64,000 bases of DNA, from contig VUYV01000047.1 in the NCBI GenBank assembly GCA_008711295.1, positions 3,271,517-3,335,516 of the forward strand, written 5' to 3'. The DNA is from Anarhynchus alexandrinus. Lineage: Eukaryota > Chordata > Aves > Charadriiformes > Charadriidae. Below are positions 24,600 through 36,384 of the stretch, piece by piece. Made by a program: the position numbers and the translations under genes. Each line of letters starts with the position of its first letter. Positions within the stretch are counted from its first letter, which is position 1. Under the pieces are notes generated by a model. The model searched no databases and was not told the origin of the DNA. It saw nothing but the letters and a program-made list of their open reading frames with translations.

Positions 24600-25020
24600 A
24601 TTATGATTCAAAAGGAAAATGCCCAAGACAGAGGGCTGATGTTTAAGCAAGAGGAAACGCCGTGACCAGAGCCGGCGCTCGCTTTCTGCTCAGAGAAGTG
24701 TCTCACATAACGAACGCGCTCACTTTTGAGAGGGTCTCGTTCAGCCTTTGTGTTGCCTTCCTCAAAAGCAGCACAATGGCAGCAAATACTCAAATTACAC
24801 ATCACATGCGTGATCCAATCCAGCCCCAAGATATGAAGGGCTGTTCCTTGCTTACAACCCAACCACTTTTTACCAGCTCCTCCATGTGGACCTGAAAGAA
24901 TAGAGAAGGTGCTCGGGCTGAAGTATTTTAAACAGCAGCGGGTATTTTTTGAATCTAGGAGTAACACTATCAAAGACAAAAATCTTCGAATCGTGGATGT
25001 AACATATATGCACACTCGCT
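24600..25020 (-). other. CpG-bearing segment with minus-strand acceptor-like site
   Basis: A minus-strand open frame of 135 codons runs across it. On that strand TCTCTATTCTTTCAG ends at 24892, a strong acceptor-like sequence, but no equally good donor follows in an open frame. The CpG-bearing part around 24655-24740 contrasts with its AT-rich flanks. No domain is seen. It could be a regulatory element or part of a lncRNA. Confidence 0.2.
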
Positions 25021-25084
25021 TTACAGAAGGGGCTTTCTTTTTAAAGCCGCTTTAATCCAACCTCTGTTTGTGCACACAATTAGA

Positions 25085-25178
25085 TGAGGAGATAATTTCC
25101 AAGCACAATGACTTGCAGGTGCAAATAGCGATATAGATAACAAACTATCTGATCTGCGGGCACAGATAGATAGTTAGA
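25085..25178. promoter_or_regulatory. Cluster of GATA-type sites
   Basis: Five WGATAR matches lie within 84 bases: 25090-25095 and 25135-25140 (AGATAA), 25145-25150 (CTATCT, reverse), 25164-25169 and 25168-25173 (AGATAG, overlapping). AACTATCT (25143-25150) and AGATAGTT (25168-25175) also form an 8-bp inverted repeat. GATA-factor binding is inferred from the motif. Confidence 0.4.
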
Positions 25179-25830
25179 CATCTAGAATCCTTATGTGCAG
25201 CCATAAATAATTGCATCCTCAATTATTTATACAAATAAAGAGAGAAGGCCAGCCTAGGGGGGAGGATGGGGGGAGAGAAGGAAATAAAGAAGAAGCAAAG
25301 CACAACGGTACTTGATGCAGAACAGGTTATTTTTGGTCCTAAGTCCCAAAATTTTCAAAATACAGAGGCAACATTAGGATTTCACGTTACTGCCCGTCTT
25401 ATGTCAAATACAAATTGACAATCTTTTATATCATATTAAACATGAGGTCTTTTCAAATTTGAGGTTGCTGTTGGATTTGCACCACAGCAGATGAACTGAT
25501 ATAGTTGCCTTTGTGCAAAATGAAGGTATGAACCAGGAATGTAAACAGTGAACTGCTTCAGTGCATTTGATGGCTGTTTGAAAACAGTCCCTGCTACATT
25601 TTGCATTAGTTTTTAATGTGTCTGTTAAACAAGTGCATGGATGCAACTATAGAGATGCCTGACACTTTTCTCCTCAAAAATATCCTCAAAACAACTCATT
25701 TAGAATAGACAAAGGCTAAACAGATTTTTATAAAAATGGGAAGAAACCTCACCACGGACTACTCGGGCATACATGCGCAAGTAATATTAACTATTGCATA
25801 AATTATGCTATCGTACATGTTATAGACATA

Positions 25831-25890
25831 TATGCAAACTATTATAAACATTATGAAGTTTGGAAAGCAAATTAATTTAAAGTTTGCATA
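25831..25890. repeat. 10-bp inverted repeat with octamer-like arms, 40-base spacer
   Basis: TATGCAAACT (25831-25840) and AGTTTGCATA (25881-25890) are exact reverse complements. Each contains ATGCAAA, close to the POU octamer, overlapping GCAAAC, a FOX-like core. The spacer is AT-rich with AAATTAATTT. It may be a paired regulatory site. Confidence 0.7.
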
Positions 25891-25899
25891 ATGACTGTG

Positions 25900-28799
25900 A
25901 TCATTATCCATTCCCCACAAGCATATAGGTATATATATTCCAGTGATCTTTCGTCACATGACCACATATGCACATTTTCCATAGGCTCCTGCCTCATCCA
26001 GAGCCCAGAATGATCGGTTTGATGCAAAAATACCCAGTGTTGCATTTTAGCCCTACTACTCTCTCCTTAATTATACCACAGTGTTCAGGTTCTACTCTGT
26101 ATTACAAAGCTATTTGTATATTTTTCTGCAGCATTCGTGGAATAGAACTTGAGAGTTCTCATTCTTAATTCATTTTACAAGACCCATTGGACATAAGAAG
26201 GTGTCCTCTCAGCTGAAATCTCCACAATGGGAAATTTCAAGAACAAAGAGATTAGGTCAGAAGTATCTACCAATTTGGTGCATCTCCTACAAGGAAATTA
26301 GAAGCTCTTTTTTTTGGGGGGGGGCTAGTGTTGGATGGTAGTTTATTGGGTCAAACGCAGACCCCCACTGATTTCAGTTAAAGGGGTGAGCAGCCAGAAG
26401 TTGTGTAGTGGCTTCCTGGGCTCTCAGGTGAGGCATCCAGCAACTGAAGAGCACATCAGCAGGGATGAACCATAAAGACAAAAGCAGAAATTGGGGACGG
26501 GAAGAGTTGATGTGAGCCCTGTGAGAGAAGCTTGGCTTCTCTCTGCTTTCCATATTTCAACTCATTTTTTTATGCAGTTCCCTTACTAATTCCTTGTATA
26601 CTTTCAGAATATACAAGAAACAGTCAAATCCCTGATTTACCCCAAAGACTATTTTCTGTGCAGTGAAAGATCTAAGCATTCTCTGAAAAAGGCAGAGCGT
26701 GATCTCATCGCTGAAAGCTCTATCATGATACACATATGTGCATCCAGTGCTCATTTAAATTCATGTAGTTCTGATCTTTCCTAACTTCTGAGTGCCTTAT
26801 TCAAACCACAATGACATTTTAAAATACTGGGGGTTTTGTCTTATTTTCCACTGCTTTTATTATAGTAAAAACGCCAAACCCAGAGGTGCTATATCGACAC
26901 AGATATCAACCACACAGATTTCTCCTGCTCTCACAGTCTCTTTCCACATCCAGAAGAGCCAAGGCCAGTTGTCCCCTCACCCTTCCCAAGTTCTCCACTT
27001 GTGTATTCAGACAGCCATTCCCAGCTCTTCCCTCTTAACTTGCCTCTACGCATATGTCAAATCTCAGTCCTGGCAGTAATACTTAGGTTGGGGGTGGGGG
27101 GGGAGAAATCATCCATATTAAGCATTAAAAACAATGTCTTACTGGTGAGGAATTAGAGTATATAACTGTATGAACCTCTTCCATGGGTTACTGTGCAGTA
27201 TGGGCTGAGAGGCTGTATGAAAGCACTCTTCTTGCTCCCCCTTCTTTCCTGTTCAGCCATCCCTCCCTTGATCCTTTCTCTTCTCCCTTATCTTCTACAT
27301 CCCTTCTCTTTTCTTTCTGTTAATAAGCTTCCCTGTGTCCTTTCCCTAAACTTTACATTTATCCCCAGAATAAAGGGTTTGAAAAACAAAACAACAAAAG
27401 TACACAGCTAAGAAGACTGATGTCTTTAATTGTACAAGTTTCTCCTTTGTCTTCCTTTACATATATAGCTCTCTTCAGATGGCAATTACTCAGGGCAAAG
27501 AAAGTCCCTGGGCTCTAGATGTGTATCTTGGAAGTGCCTGGCATATTTTATCTGTTACTATTGGATAAAACCCACATAGTAATAATAGTCATTTTGTTTG
27601 GTTTCATTTCCTATGTTATGCATGCAACTATTCCTTGTGTGAATGCGTTGCTATGACAAAAGGCTTTCCCCTATGCAACAAAATTTGGCTTTGATAGCTC
27701 CTGCAGTGGTTGGAGAGGACCATCAATTGATCAGGTTACCGTTTTTAATTGATAGCTCATTGTGCATTATTCTGAGGCAGTCCACTTAGAAACATTACTT
27801 ACCATTTACAACATTTGCCACCTGCTCCTCTTGCTTTACAATATTGATGGATCATAGCAAAGAATGTGCGCTATGGACATTTTCTGGGTTATTAGCAAAT
27901 TTTAGTCTTATATTTTGTTTTAAGAATGGGTTGGAAAAATATAGCCCAATTGCTAGACATTCCTTTGTTTAACCTCTTTCCACACAAAATCAAAAGTTTT
28001 ATTTCTTTGTCTTCTAGGAGAAGGCTGGCCTCAGAGGCAAAATATAGTGTAATATGTCAAAAACACTCAAGCACAATATCTGATTTGTATGTAGTTCTTA
28101 AATGTTATATTGTTTAAAAGAAAAAAAAAAGTTACTCGAAAACCTATTACAGCCTAACACAATAGTACAGCCTTAAGGAGGGTCTGATAATAACAATTGT
28201 AAACAGTGAATCTTCACTCAGGGTAGCATCCATGGCTCCAATTCAGAGGAACTGCAACCTAGAACTATATTTTTGGATTTTCTTTTGCTATGAAGAGGAT
28301 AAACTGCTTTTATTTTTCCAGACAAGCATTTGTGCTCGTGGTAAGAGTTTAGAAAAGATGAAACCAACATCAACGCGTAGAGCGACGTCTGCCCAAATAC
28401 ACAAAGCTAAGAAAGCAGTCTCAAAAAATGCCACCAATTTACCCCACCCAGTGCTCAAGGATAAGCAATTTAGACACTTATTAAGAATAATTTAATTGCA
28501 ACCTTATTATTCGTTCCCTGCTATCAGAGTAATTTCAAAAGGAGAAGAAGAATTTCAGATCTGTAGAACTCCTAGGTCGGTTACACTATTCTTAGCAGAT
28601 CAAGGATGATTTCTGGAAGAAATCAGGTCTTCCTTCTGTTACAACCTAATGCAGTCCTGCACTCTACCAAAAGATCCAGTTTCTCTCTCTGTCTTTGCAT
28701 CTCAGACAGATCACTAGAATCACGCCTGCTCTGGCCGTGCCACCAGACTGCTCTCTCCGGCTCTAGTGATGACTCTTCTTTCTTTTCTGAGCTTACCTA
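25900..28799. other. Non-coding stretch with simple runs
   Basis: No gene is recognised. It holds a T run plus G run at about 26309-26327, a G-rich run at 27088-27104 and a pyrimidine-rich tract at 27227-27319. A minus-strand donor-like sequence (AATG|GTAAGTAATG) lies near 27793-27802 without a convincing acceptor. Open frames are all under 100 codons. Confidence 0.55.
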
Positions 28800-29140
28800 T
28801 TAACGGAGGCAGCGTGATGCCGGACACAGGTCATTAGATCTGTTTACATTTCCAAGCTTTGCTCCTGCCCACAAATACTGAAATTTCCTTTTCTCAAAGG
28901 ACAGGATTCTGGTGTTATGATGTAAACCTGGTGCTGTTAGAACTTCTGGACATGCCAGCGGTGGCTCAGCTGAGCTCCAGGGATAGGAGTGGAGATGGGG
29001 CCAGGGCGGGGGGGGGTCTGTCAGGGAGCACTCACCCACCAAAATTGCATCTCTGATCTGCTGCAAGGAAAATCTCATTTTGGTTCTCCAAATATCAAGC
29101 CTTGCCTTCTGGAAAGCAAGTAATATCATTTCCTCCATTC
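28800..29140. other. GC-richer patch with G run
   Basis: This segment is GC-richer than its flanks and includes GGGCGGGGGGGGG near 29006-29016. Open frames occur on both strands. No family is recognised apart from the minus-strand microexon-like signal inside it. Confidence 0.4.
29036..29060 (-). other. Candidate microexon (25 or 22 bp) with tandem acceptor
   Basis: On the minus strand ATTTTCCTTGCAG is followed by CAG (a NAGNAG-type tandem acceptor), a 25-base segment and the donor-like GTGAGTGC at 29035-29028. The segment lies in a minus-strand open frame of 112 codons (28800-29138). Both splice-like signals are strong for so short an interval. No gene context is visible, so it is speculative. 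Confidence 0.17.
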
Positions 29141-31759
29141 ATCTTAATTTTGGTCCTGATGTTGTTAGAGACAACTTGAAATGGAAATAGAGATGGGACA
29201 AAAGAAGATCTTAAACTTGAGTATCTCGAACTTCAAGTGGTTTTAAAGCCATAGTTGAGTCAAATATGGATTTCCATAGAAGCTGTTCATTATTTATCCA
29301 CAATAGGGGGGTGTCATCATGCTTAGGAGTCCCACAGTAGCAGATCTGACAAGACACACCATGGTTCTCCAGAACAGGAATCCATTTGCAGGGTTTTATA
29401 GGAAGTCTAACTTCTAAATCACCAACATTTTTCGATTTTATGCTTCCTTAGTTGGACGTGGAGAAAACAAAACTAATACAGTTGGATTAAAATGGTGGAC
29501 AGTGGCGTTAATTAGAATTTGAACATTAGCATCATATTTTTCTCATTACTTTTTCAAGTAATATTTCTTACAAGCAGCAATACATTGTCAATACAAATTC
29601 TCAATAGGAATGTGGCTTAATACCATGCAATTGGCTTTTTATCAAATTCCGCTGGAGCAACTTCTCTGCCATCTGAGCAGGTTTTTTGCTAAATGCCACC
29701 AAAGTGGCGTCACTTCAAAACAACACTAGAGAAGGTTTTGTTTGGTTTTGTGCTTTGTTTTTAGCACGCAAGTGACTTCAGCAGAAAGCACCGCTGCCTG
29801 GAAATACTAATAACGAGATGTAGTACCCAGGAATTGCCATGGTCAGGTAGTGAGAGGTTCATGAAAAATACATATATATTTTATATATATAAATGTCATG
29901 TATTGGAGACCAACATCCATGTAATATTGTGAAGTACTCAACAACAACAAACTACCATATGTCATGCAACCCTGCCTACACTGTTTGGAAACCAGTTAAT
30001 ACTTTTTCGTTTACTGCTTTATCCATGAAGGGAGGCAGAGAAGGCTGTAACGATCAAGTCCTTTTTCCTGTTCTTTGAGAAACTTTAAGTTGCTTTAAGT
30101 AAACACAGTGATATTTATTCATGAGTACATGTGAAAACAACCTACAGACTTCAACTGCTGGTCAAACATGAAGGGCCCTCAAATACAGTTGCACCCCTCT
30201 TTTCCTTTGTATATATTGGTGCACACTCTGTTTGAGATAACTGTACTGAATCACATATAAATTACATTTCCTATCATTTAACCATAAAATATAAAATATT
30301 TGAGAAATCCATAAAGTTAAAAGACGTTGTGATACCCATGCCATTCAAAATTATGCACTTGGGAGGAACCTGCTCTCTGAAGAACAGATTAAAGGTGGCA
30401 TTATCATCTTTTATTGAGAATTTCTCACACTTTATCAATTCAACACTAATTTTTAGCAGCATAGTAAATATGCTCTGTTTCTTTCATTTAGTAATAAAGC
30501 TGGATCTACAGAAGACAATAAAAAAACCTTGAAACCAAGAGAAAATATTTTAAAAATGAAGGCTAAAAAAATTTATTGCCAAAAAGAAAGAAGTATTAAT
30601 ACATGTAATTTTGATTTATATTGATCATGTCCCAAAACAACCTTAATTTAATAGATAAATCATAGCAATGATTTTGTAAATTTATAAAGAGATACTAAGG
30701 CTTTTGCAAAATTTGATGGGAAGATATGTTATCTATTGTTTCCACTTCTAATATACATGTGTAAAGCATTTACTAGTGTACTGCTTTATAAACAGCACAA
30801 GATGGAAGTATCTGAACACTTAGGTTGTCACCTTAAAACAAACTGTCACACATTTTTCTTCACACATTTGAAACCCAACTTATCAACCTTAACAAGTGTT
30901 GTTATCAAAAGAATTTTGGTGCCTTTGTTCTTTCCCTTTTGCAAGTAAATTACACTTTTAGGATTTATTAAGACAAGAAACAATTTTTGAATAGCAGGTC
31001 AAAACTCTCTATGGAAAAATTCTCATTACTTTCTAGCCTGAAGCAGTATTTACCACTCCAACTTATCCATCTTTTTCCTGTTTTTTATATATCTATATTT
31101 CCAGAATCTTGTTTCTGTGCCTAATGCTATAACATTGCAGCAGTTTGTTCAAAGCAACACTCTTATTTTTGCTCTTAGCCGGTGCTATACAAACCCTGAT
31201 CAATTATTGAAGTGTAAGCCCTGAAGTAACACAGCCATTACTGCAGCAGGCAGATAAAAATGGAACACTTTTAGCTACAGTATATTTACTTTAGAGTTTC
31301 AGCAAACAAACCAACAAGTTAAACTACCTTGTCTTTCACTTTGTTTGATGTACTAATATTTCCTGCATGTTCAAAAGTCTTTCTTTTTAAACAAAGTTAC
31401 TGAAATGTTATGGCTGCTTCTTTGTGAGAATACCTAAGCTTAAATATTTGCATGAAACAGCCTTGAGATATAGAAAAGGCAGCATTAAAGTCGCACAAAT
31501 CTAATACAGAAGCTGCTATCTGTAGTGCCATAAGAGCCACAGTTTTTTATGAGCTGTTTGGTATTTTAAGTTCGCCAAACGGCAGAGCCTGCCTGTTGTA
31601 ACGACATTAAAAATGATGCTGGGAGGTATCTTAAACAACAAACAACATCACTGAGAAAAGTATTCGTTAAAGAAAAGAAAAAAATCAAATTAGAGGTGTT
31701 GGAAATTTCTCATGGAAATCAACTGCTAATCACTTGTGGACTTTTCTCCTTCTGCAGCT
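29141..31759. other. Non-coding AT-rich stretch
   Basis: It contains an alternating TA-rich segment at about 29870-29892 and many A/T runs. No gene, RNA or transposon is recognised. Confidence 0.6.
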
Positions 31760-31783
31760 CACTCCTTTACTCACAAAGGAGTG
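31760..31783. repeat. 9-bp inverted repeat, 6-base loop
   Basis: CACTCCTTT and AAAGGAGTG are exact reverse complements separated by ACTCAC. The hairpin starts two bases after an acceptor-like TTTTCTCCTTCTGCAG. No donor or gene context was found. Confidence 0.8.
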
Positions 31784-34700
31784 CCCAAGATGTAATTTTT
31801 TGTTAAAATGCTTTCTTATTTAATTATACAGAGTCTATTTGATAGCGACGCCAGTTCAAGACTACAACTATTCATCTTCTCATGGTGCTGCATGTACATC
31901 TGCACACAAGATATAATGTTTTTCAGTTTAAATGTCTGTTCTGGGTTTTAAGGACTAAATGATAGTGAAGATGACTGGAAACATTCCAGATTTTCCTATA
32001 TAAACTGCTTAGCAAAACCAAAAATTAGTACTTATGCTACAGAACTAATAATGTTTGACATTTGCATTTTATCACTTACGATACGATGAGCGGGAAGAAC
32101 TTGTCCCAGGAAGTTTGAGGGAAACTATAAAAACTCAGTTTTAGAAACGGGTGTTTAAAAAAAGATTGTATAGTTTTGCTCAGTTCTCAGCTGTACTTTT
32201 TTCTCGTCCCCAGAGGAGAGCAGGCTGCGTGGCTTGCAAACACCATACGTGAACAGCTTAGGAAAAATGATCTCATGAATACAGAAGTAAGTCATCACAT
32301 CCCACTTGAAGGCATTTGATAACTAGATGTAGTAGCCGTAAGTAAAAAAAAAGCTGTATGTACTTAGGTGTTTTCACAGGTTTCGAAAAAAAAAAAACAA
32401 CCAAAAATAGTAATATGAAAAAGTGTTCTTGAGGGTTTTTTTTTGTTTTGTTTTCTTTACAGGAAAGAGTGTATAACATTTGCATTTGTGAGAATATTCA
32501 CAAATATTTTCACTGATCTTGGCAATACTACTTGTTCACACACGTAGTGTGTATAGAGCCACATAAGCAGAGATCCCATAATATCCTCAAATATCTGAAC
32601 TTTCCAAAATTTATTCTACCTTTGAAAATATGACAAAGGAGGAACCATTCCTTCTCAGCCACAAAGCAAGGAAAGCAGCTAGTGCTATCTGCAAATTGTA
32701 AAAACCTGGTGCTGCTCTGATCCTATTAGAGGCACTCCAGCTGATAGGATGCAGCCAGGTAGGAGCTCTGTCCTTACCCAGACACGCACACATCAGCTCT
32801 GCTCTTTCCACGCCACTTTTTGCTCATTTCTGGACATGGGATGAACCCAAACCCTTCAAATGTGGGACAGGCAACACAAGTACGTGTACACACGGGCATG
32901 CGTTCATACAGATGATGTAGAAAGTACAATTTCTAGATAAAAATAACCGCAGACTTTTTTTTAAGCGGCATCCATGGGCAATTACTAACCATGTCAAACT
33001 GTCTCTTTTCACCCTTCGTTTCAATGCATCTTATTTTAAAAAATGGAAATCACAATGAACGTAAACAACTTCTTTATCTTCCATTTTATTTTTATAACCA
33101 GTGCATCTGAGCCTGGTAACATATTCAAGGTATGCCTCAAATACTTGGAAGCAAAAACCTTCTCATTTGAACATTCGATTCACTGAAAGTGAGGTAGCCA
33201 ATTTGTTGTTGCAAGCGTCTGTGCTATTATTTTTAGAGCTTTCTGGCAGACAGCTTATGAAAGGTGGTTTGTATAAAGCAGCAACATAATTTGAAAAAGT
33301 GCAAAAAAGGGAATCTATAGTGATGCATGTCTTTGTGAAACTGCTCTTTATTTAAATGTTGCACTGGATAGTAGAAACAGGCTGACTGGATTTATGAGGT
33401 GTGAAGCTATGTCTCATAATGATTAACATTAGAATCACAATTTAGACCTGAGGTCAGACTCCAGATACTACATTAACCTGCTTATTTTTTAGAAAATCTG
33501 GAGCTCTCATTATTATTATAGCCTTTATTAAAACAAAGATGCTGTTGAGTTCACTGCTCGTTTCAAACGAGTCAGGAAAGTAGGACCTAGTCTTCAAAAC
33601 TTTACTTCTTTTTATTACTACGCTCATCCACGCTTACCTTTTCTCCAAGGAACTCTGTATGTTTATGTGGGGAGGCACAAAAAATGCCCACTTTTCACAA
33701 AACTTATCTAAAATAATCCAAAACACGGGTGGCCTCTCTTGCAGTCACCAATTTCAGATAGATTTGAAATGAAATAGCTACTGTGCAACTTAAATCAGAT
33801 AAACAGCCCTCTAAACCCTGAATGTTCTGTTATTCTGGGTAATTATCCTCAACACAAGAAAATTTGTGCCTATGTCCTGTCTTTTATAACTGTGTTCCCT
33901 ACAAGCAGTGGGCAAGAACCACTAGAAGGAGGGCTGCCTTGGGAAGAGGGTCGCAATGTCACACCTGAAGAACAAAAGATCCACGAGCACAGGGTTCAGA
34001 TGGCTTGGGAGAGATTGGGGAGGGAATGGAAATGAATGGATGCTCTGTTTTGACATTTATCCCACAGTTCACATGCCATCAGCAAGAATTTCTGGTCGGT
34101 CGGTCACTCCTAGAAGCCCTTCTCCAGGCAATTTGAGGAGTCACAAGAAACCTTTGAGTCTACCATGAGTACATAGACTGGTTATTCTGAGTGGACAACA
34201 AACGCTTTTTTGCATTTTCCAGGAGTACAAGGTCTATTGCACACGTGTACTACAATCCTTCTCCACACACGTGGTAAATCCGGCGATCCCTGGAGCTACC
34301 AGACTTACTTGCTTAGGACAAGCACGACCCACACTGACCTGCAGGACACCAGCTATTTCACACCCTCAGAAAACACTGCTGTGCCGCTCCTCCATGCGCC
34401 CAGAAAGACTTTTCAAGCTTAGCTGCAAATGGAAACTTCCCTCCCAGCCCCTCCAGGATACAACAAAGGGAAAAGGAAAGTTAAAACAGACAACGTGAGA
34501 CTAACTCCATGAGTACATGGGAAACAGTTATTAAAACAACCAACCCAACTACTCCCTCAAGAACCAACAAAAATATAGTAGCAAGCTCGAACTACAGTCC
34601 TGCCATTTCCTCTGTTCCACCTCTATTCCTGTTACTTTGATTCATACTTCTTTCCCCTAGACAAAAAGAGACTGAATCAAATAATTTATATCCATCTTTC

Positions 34701-36329
34701 CATTTAGATTCAATTTACATAGTTTTACTTATGACTGTGGTTATTAAGTTGTCTATTTGAAGACGAAAAGTAGCTGAACAGGTGAATCACAACCCAGATC
34801 CACGTTTCCACAGGTTAGCCTAAGCAAGTCACAGGCAAATAGTTGAATCCGAAATCTATGACTACATAAAATATTTGTGAGACAGTGAAATCACTGCGGG
34901 ACAATACTACAAACTTACCGACATCTCTTTTAAAGAAGAAGCCACTATAGAGACGTTAGCAAATCATCCCAAAATTTGAATGTCAAATTTACAATTCTAA
35001 TGATGTCCCATGTAACAGCATCACTTAATGAAAGGACGCATGTCTCCAGGAGGTGACACTGAATGTTTTATTGATGACTGGACTGCGCAACACATAAAGA
35101 TAGGGGACAGGACCAGGGCAACTGTAATACTGCAGGAAGTAAATTCAAAGGAATTTTTCAGGGAAAAAAAAGCGTGAACACCTATTACTACCTATGAATG
35201 CAAAGAATCTGTAAAGACAGATAAAATATCTCCATTTTAACAAGTTGTCCATTCAAATGAAAATTGACAATTTACTTCTTCATTGACAGAAGCTCCAAAG
35301 CGTATAACATGTAAAAAATCCAATTCAGAAACATTTATAAAACCTCTAGATTGCATACTAAGTATTCGCTTGATCTTATGACACTTGACCTACTGTGGGT
35401 ACAATGGAGAATAACTCTAATTTTGAATATTCATTATATCTTTTAAAAAAAAAAAAAAAACACAACATTTTAATGTCACACAGCAACAAAAGCTATTCAC
35501 GGGCCAAAGCCTAGTCACTTAGGCTTACCCTAGACTGATGATTATACATCAAAATGTCAGAAGATATGTATTTACCAAGTTTGATGAAGAAAATCTGACA
35601 AATACTATTTAAGATAAGTGGCATTTTCTCCTAATTGTTTTCAGATGAATGAATGAGAACCTAATGCCCTGCTACTTTGGTGGAGCACTAAATGGCTTCA
35701 AAAACTCATGTTTATACAATGTATTGGTACACGCTCTAAAAGGAAAATTGAAACAGTCGTGCCCATTTATAATTGTATCTTAGGTATACGTACTTGGAAT
35801 TACAAAAGAAAATGGGGAAAAAAATCCCTAGATTAACCAATCATTATTTACGTTTGTTTGTTGTCTTTTCTCAGTTTGATATGTCGTCTCAATCACCCTC
35901 GTTTTCTTGGCACTGTTGTGGTTTTGAAAACTGTAAATGTTTCGGCTCGCATCAGATTTACTCAAATGAATCATTTACTATAGGTGGATCACATAGTAAA
36001 GACAAACTCTTTTAACAGCCTTCCAGGGCACAGTGATATATACAGATATGCTACAAAAAAAGCAACCAAATATCGGAAGTTGCTGTGTGTAAGGGAACTT
36101 GCCCACACATATTTAAACTCAAGTCCCTGTGTGCTTTCCTTACCGTTAACGGTTTGCCATGAAAAGAGTAGAGCTTGCCATTAGTGTAACGATGCAGGAA
36201 AAGAGATCGCTATAGTAAGAGGCCTTATGCTGAAATTTTGGGTTTTCCATAGTGTCTGAAAGAGGGGTTTCTCTGAAAGAGGGACTTTTTTTACTGTGCC
36301 CAAGCATACCATCCTCTTTGTGACCCTAG
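31784..36329. other. Non-coding stretch
   Basis: No gene is recognised. Simple runs occur near 32343-32351, 32386-32397 and 32438-32446, and an A16 run at 35445-35460. A CpG-containing palindrome CTCGTTTCAAACGAG lies at 33557-33571. Open frames are 80 codons or fewer. Confidence 0.6.
33557..33571. repeat. 15-base palindrome with CpG
   Basis: CTCGTTT and AAACGAG flank a single C. With a one-base bulge the complementarity extends into the flanking CTG and CAG. It may be a dimer-binding site or chance. Confidence 0.75.
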
Positions 36330-36384
36330 TTATATACATAGATATAGGTATATACATATATACCCATATATACAGCAATATATG
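36330..36384. repeat. TA-rich degenerate repeat
   Basis: A degenerate series of TATAC, TATAG and CATATA units over about 55 bases. It is simple AT-rich sequence, likely variable in length. Confidence 0.75.

Noticed and set aside
27793..27850. Minus-strand exon suggested by the donor AATG|GTAAGTAATG
   Set aside because: No convincing acceptor within a few hundred bases; upstream AGs have purine-rich leads.
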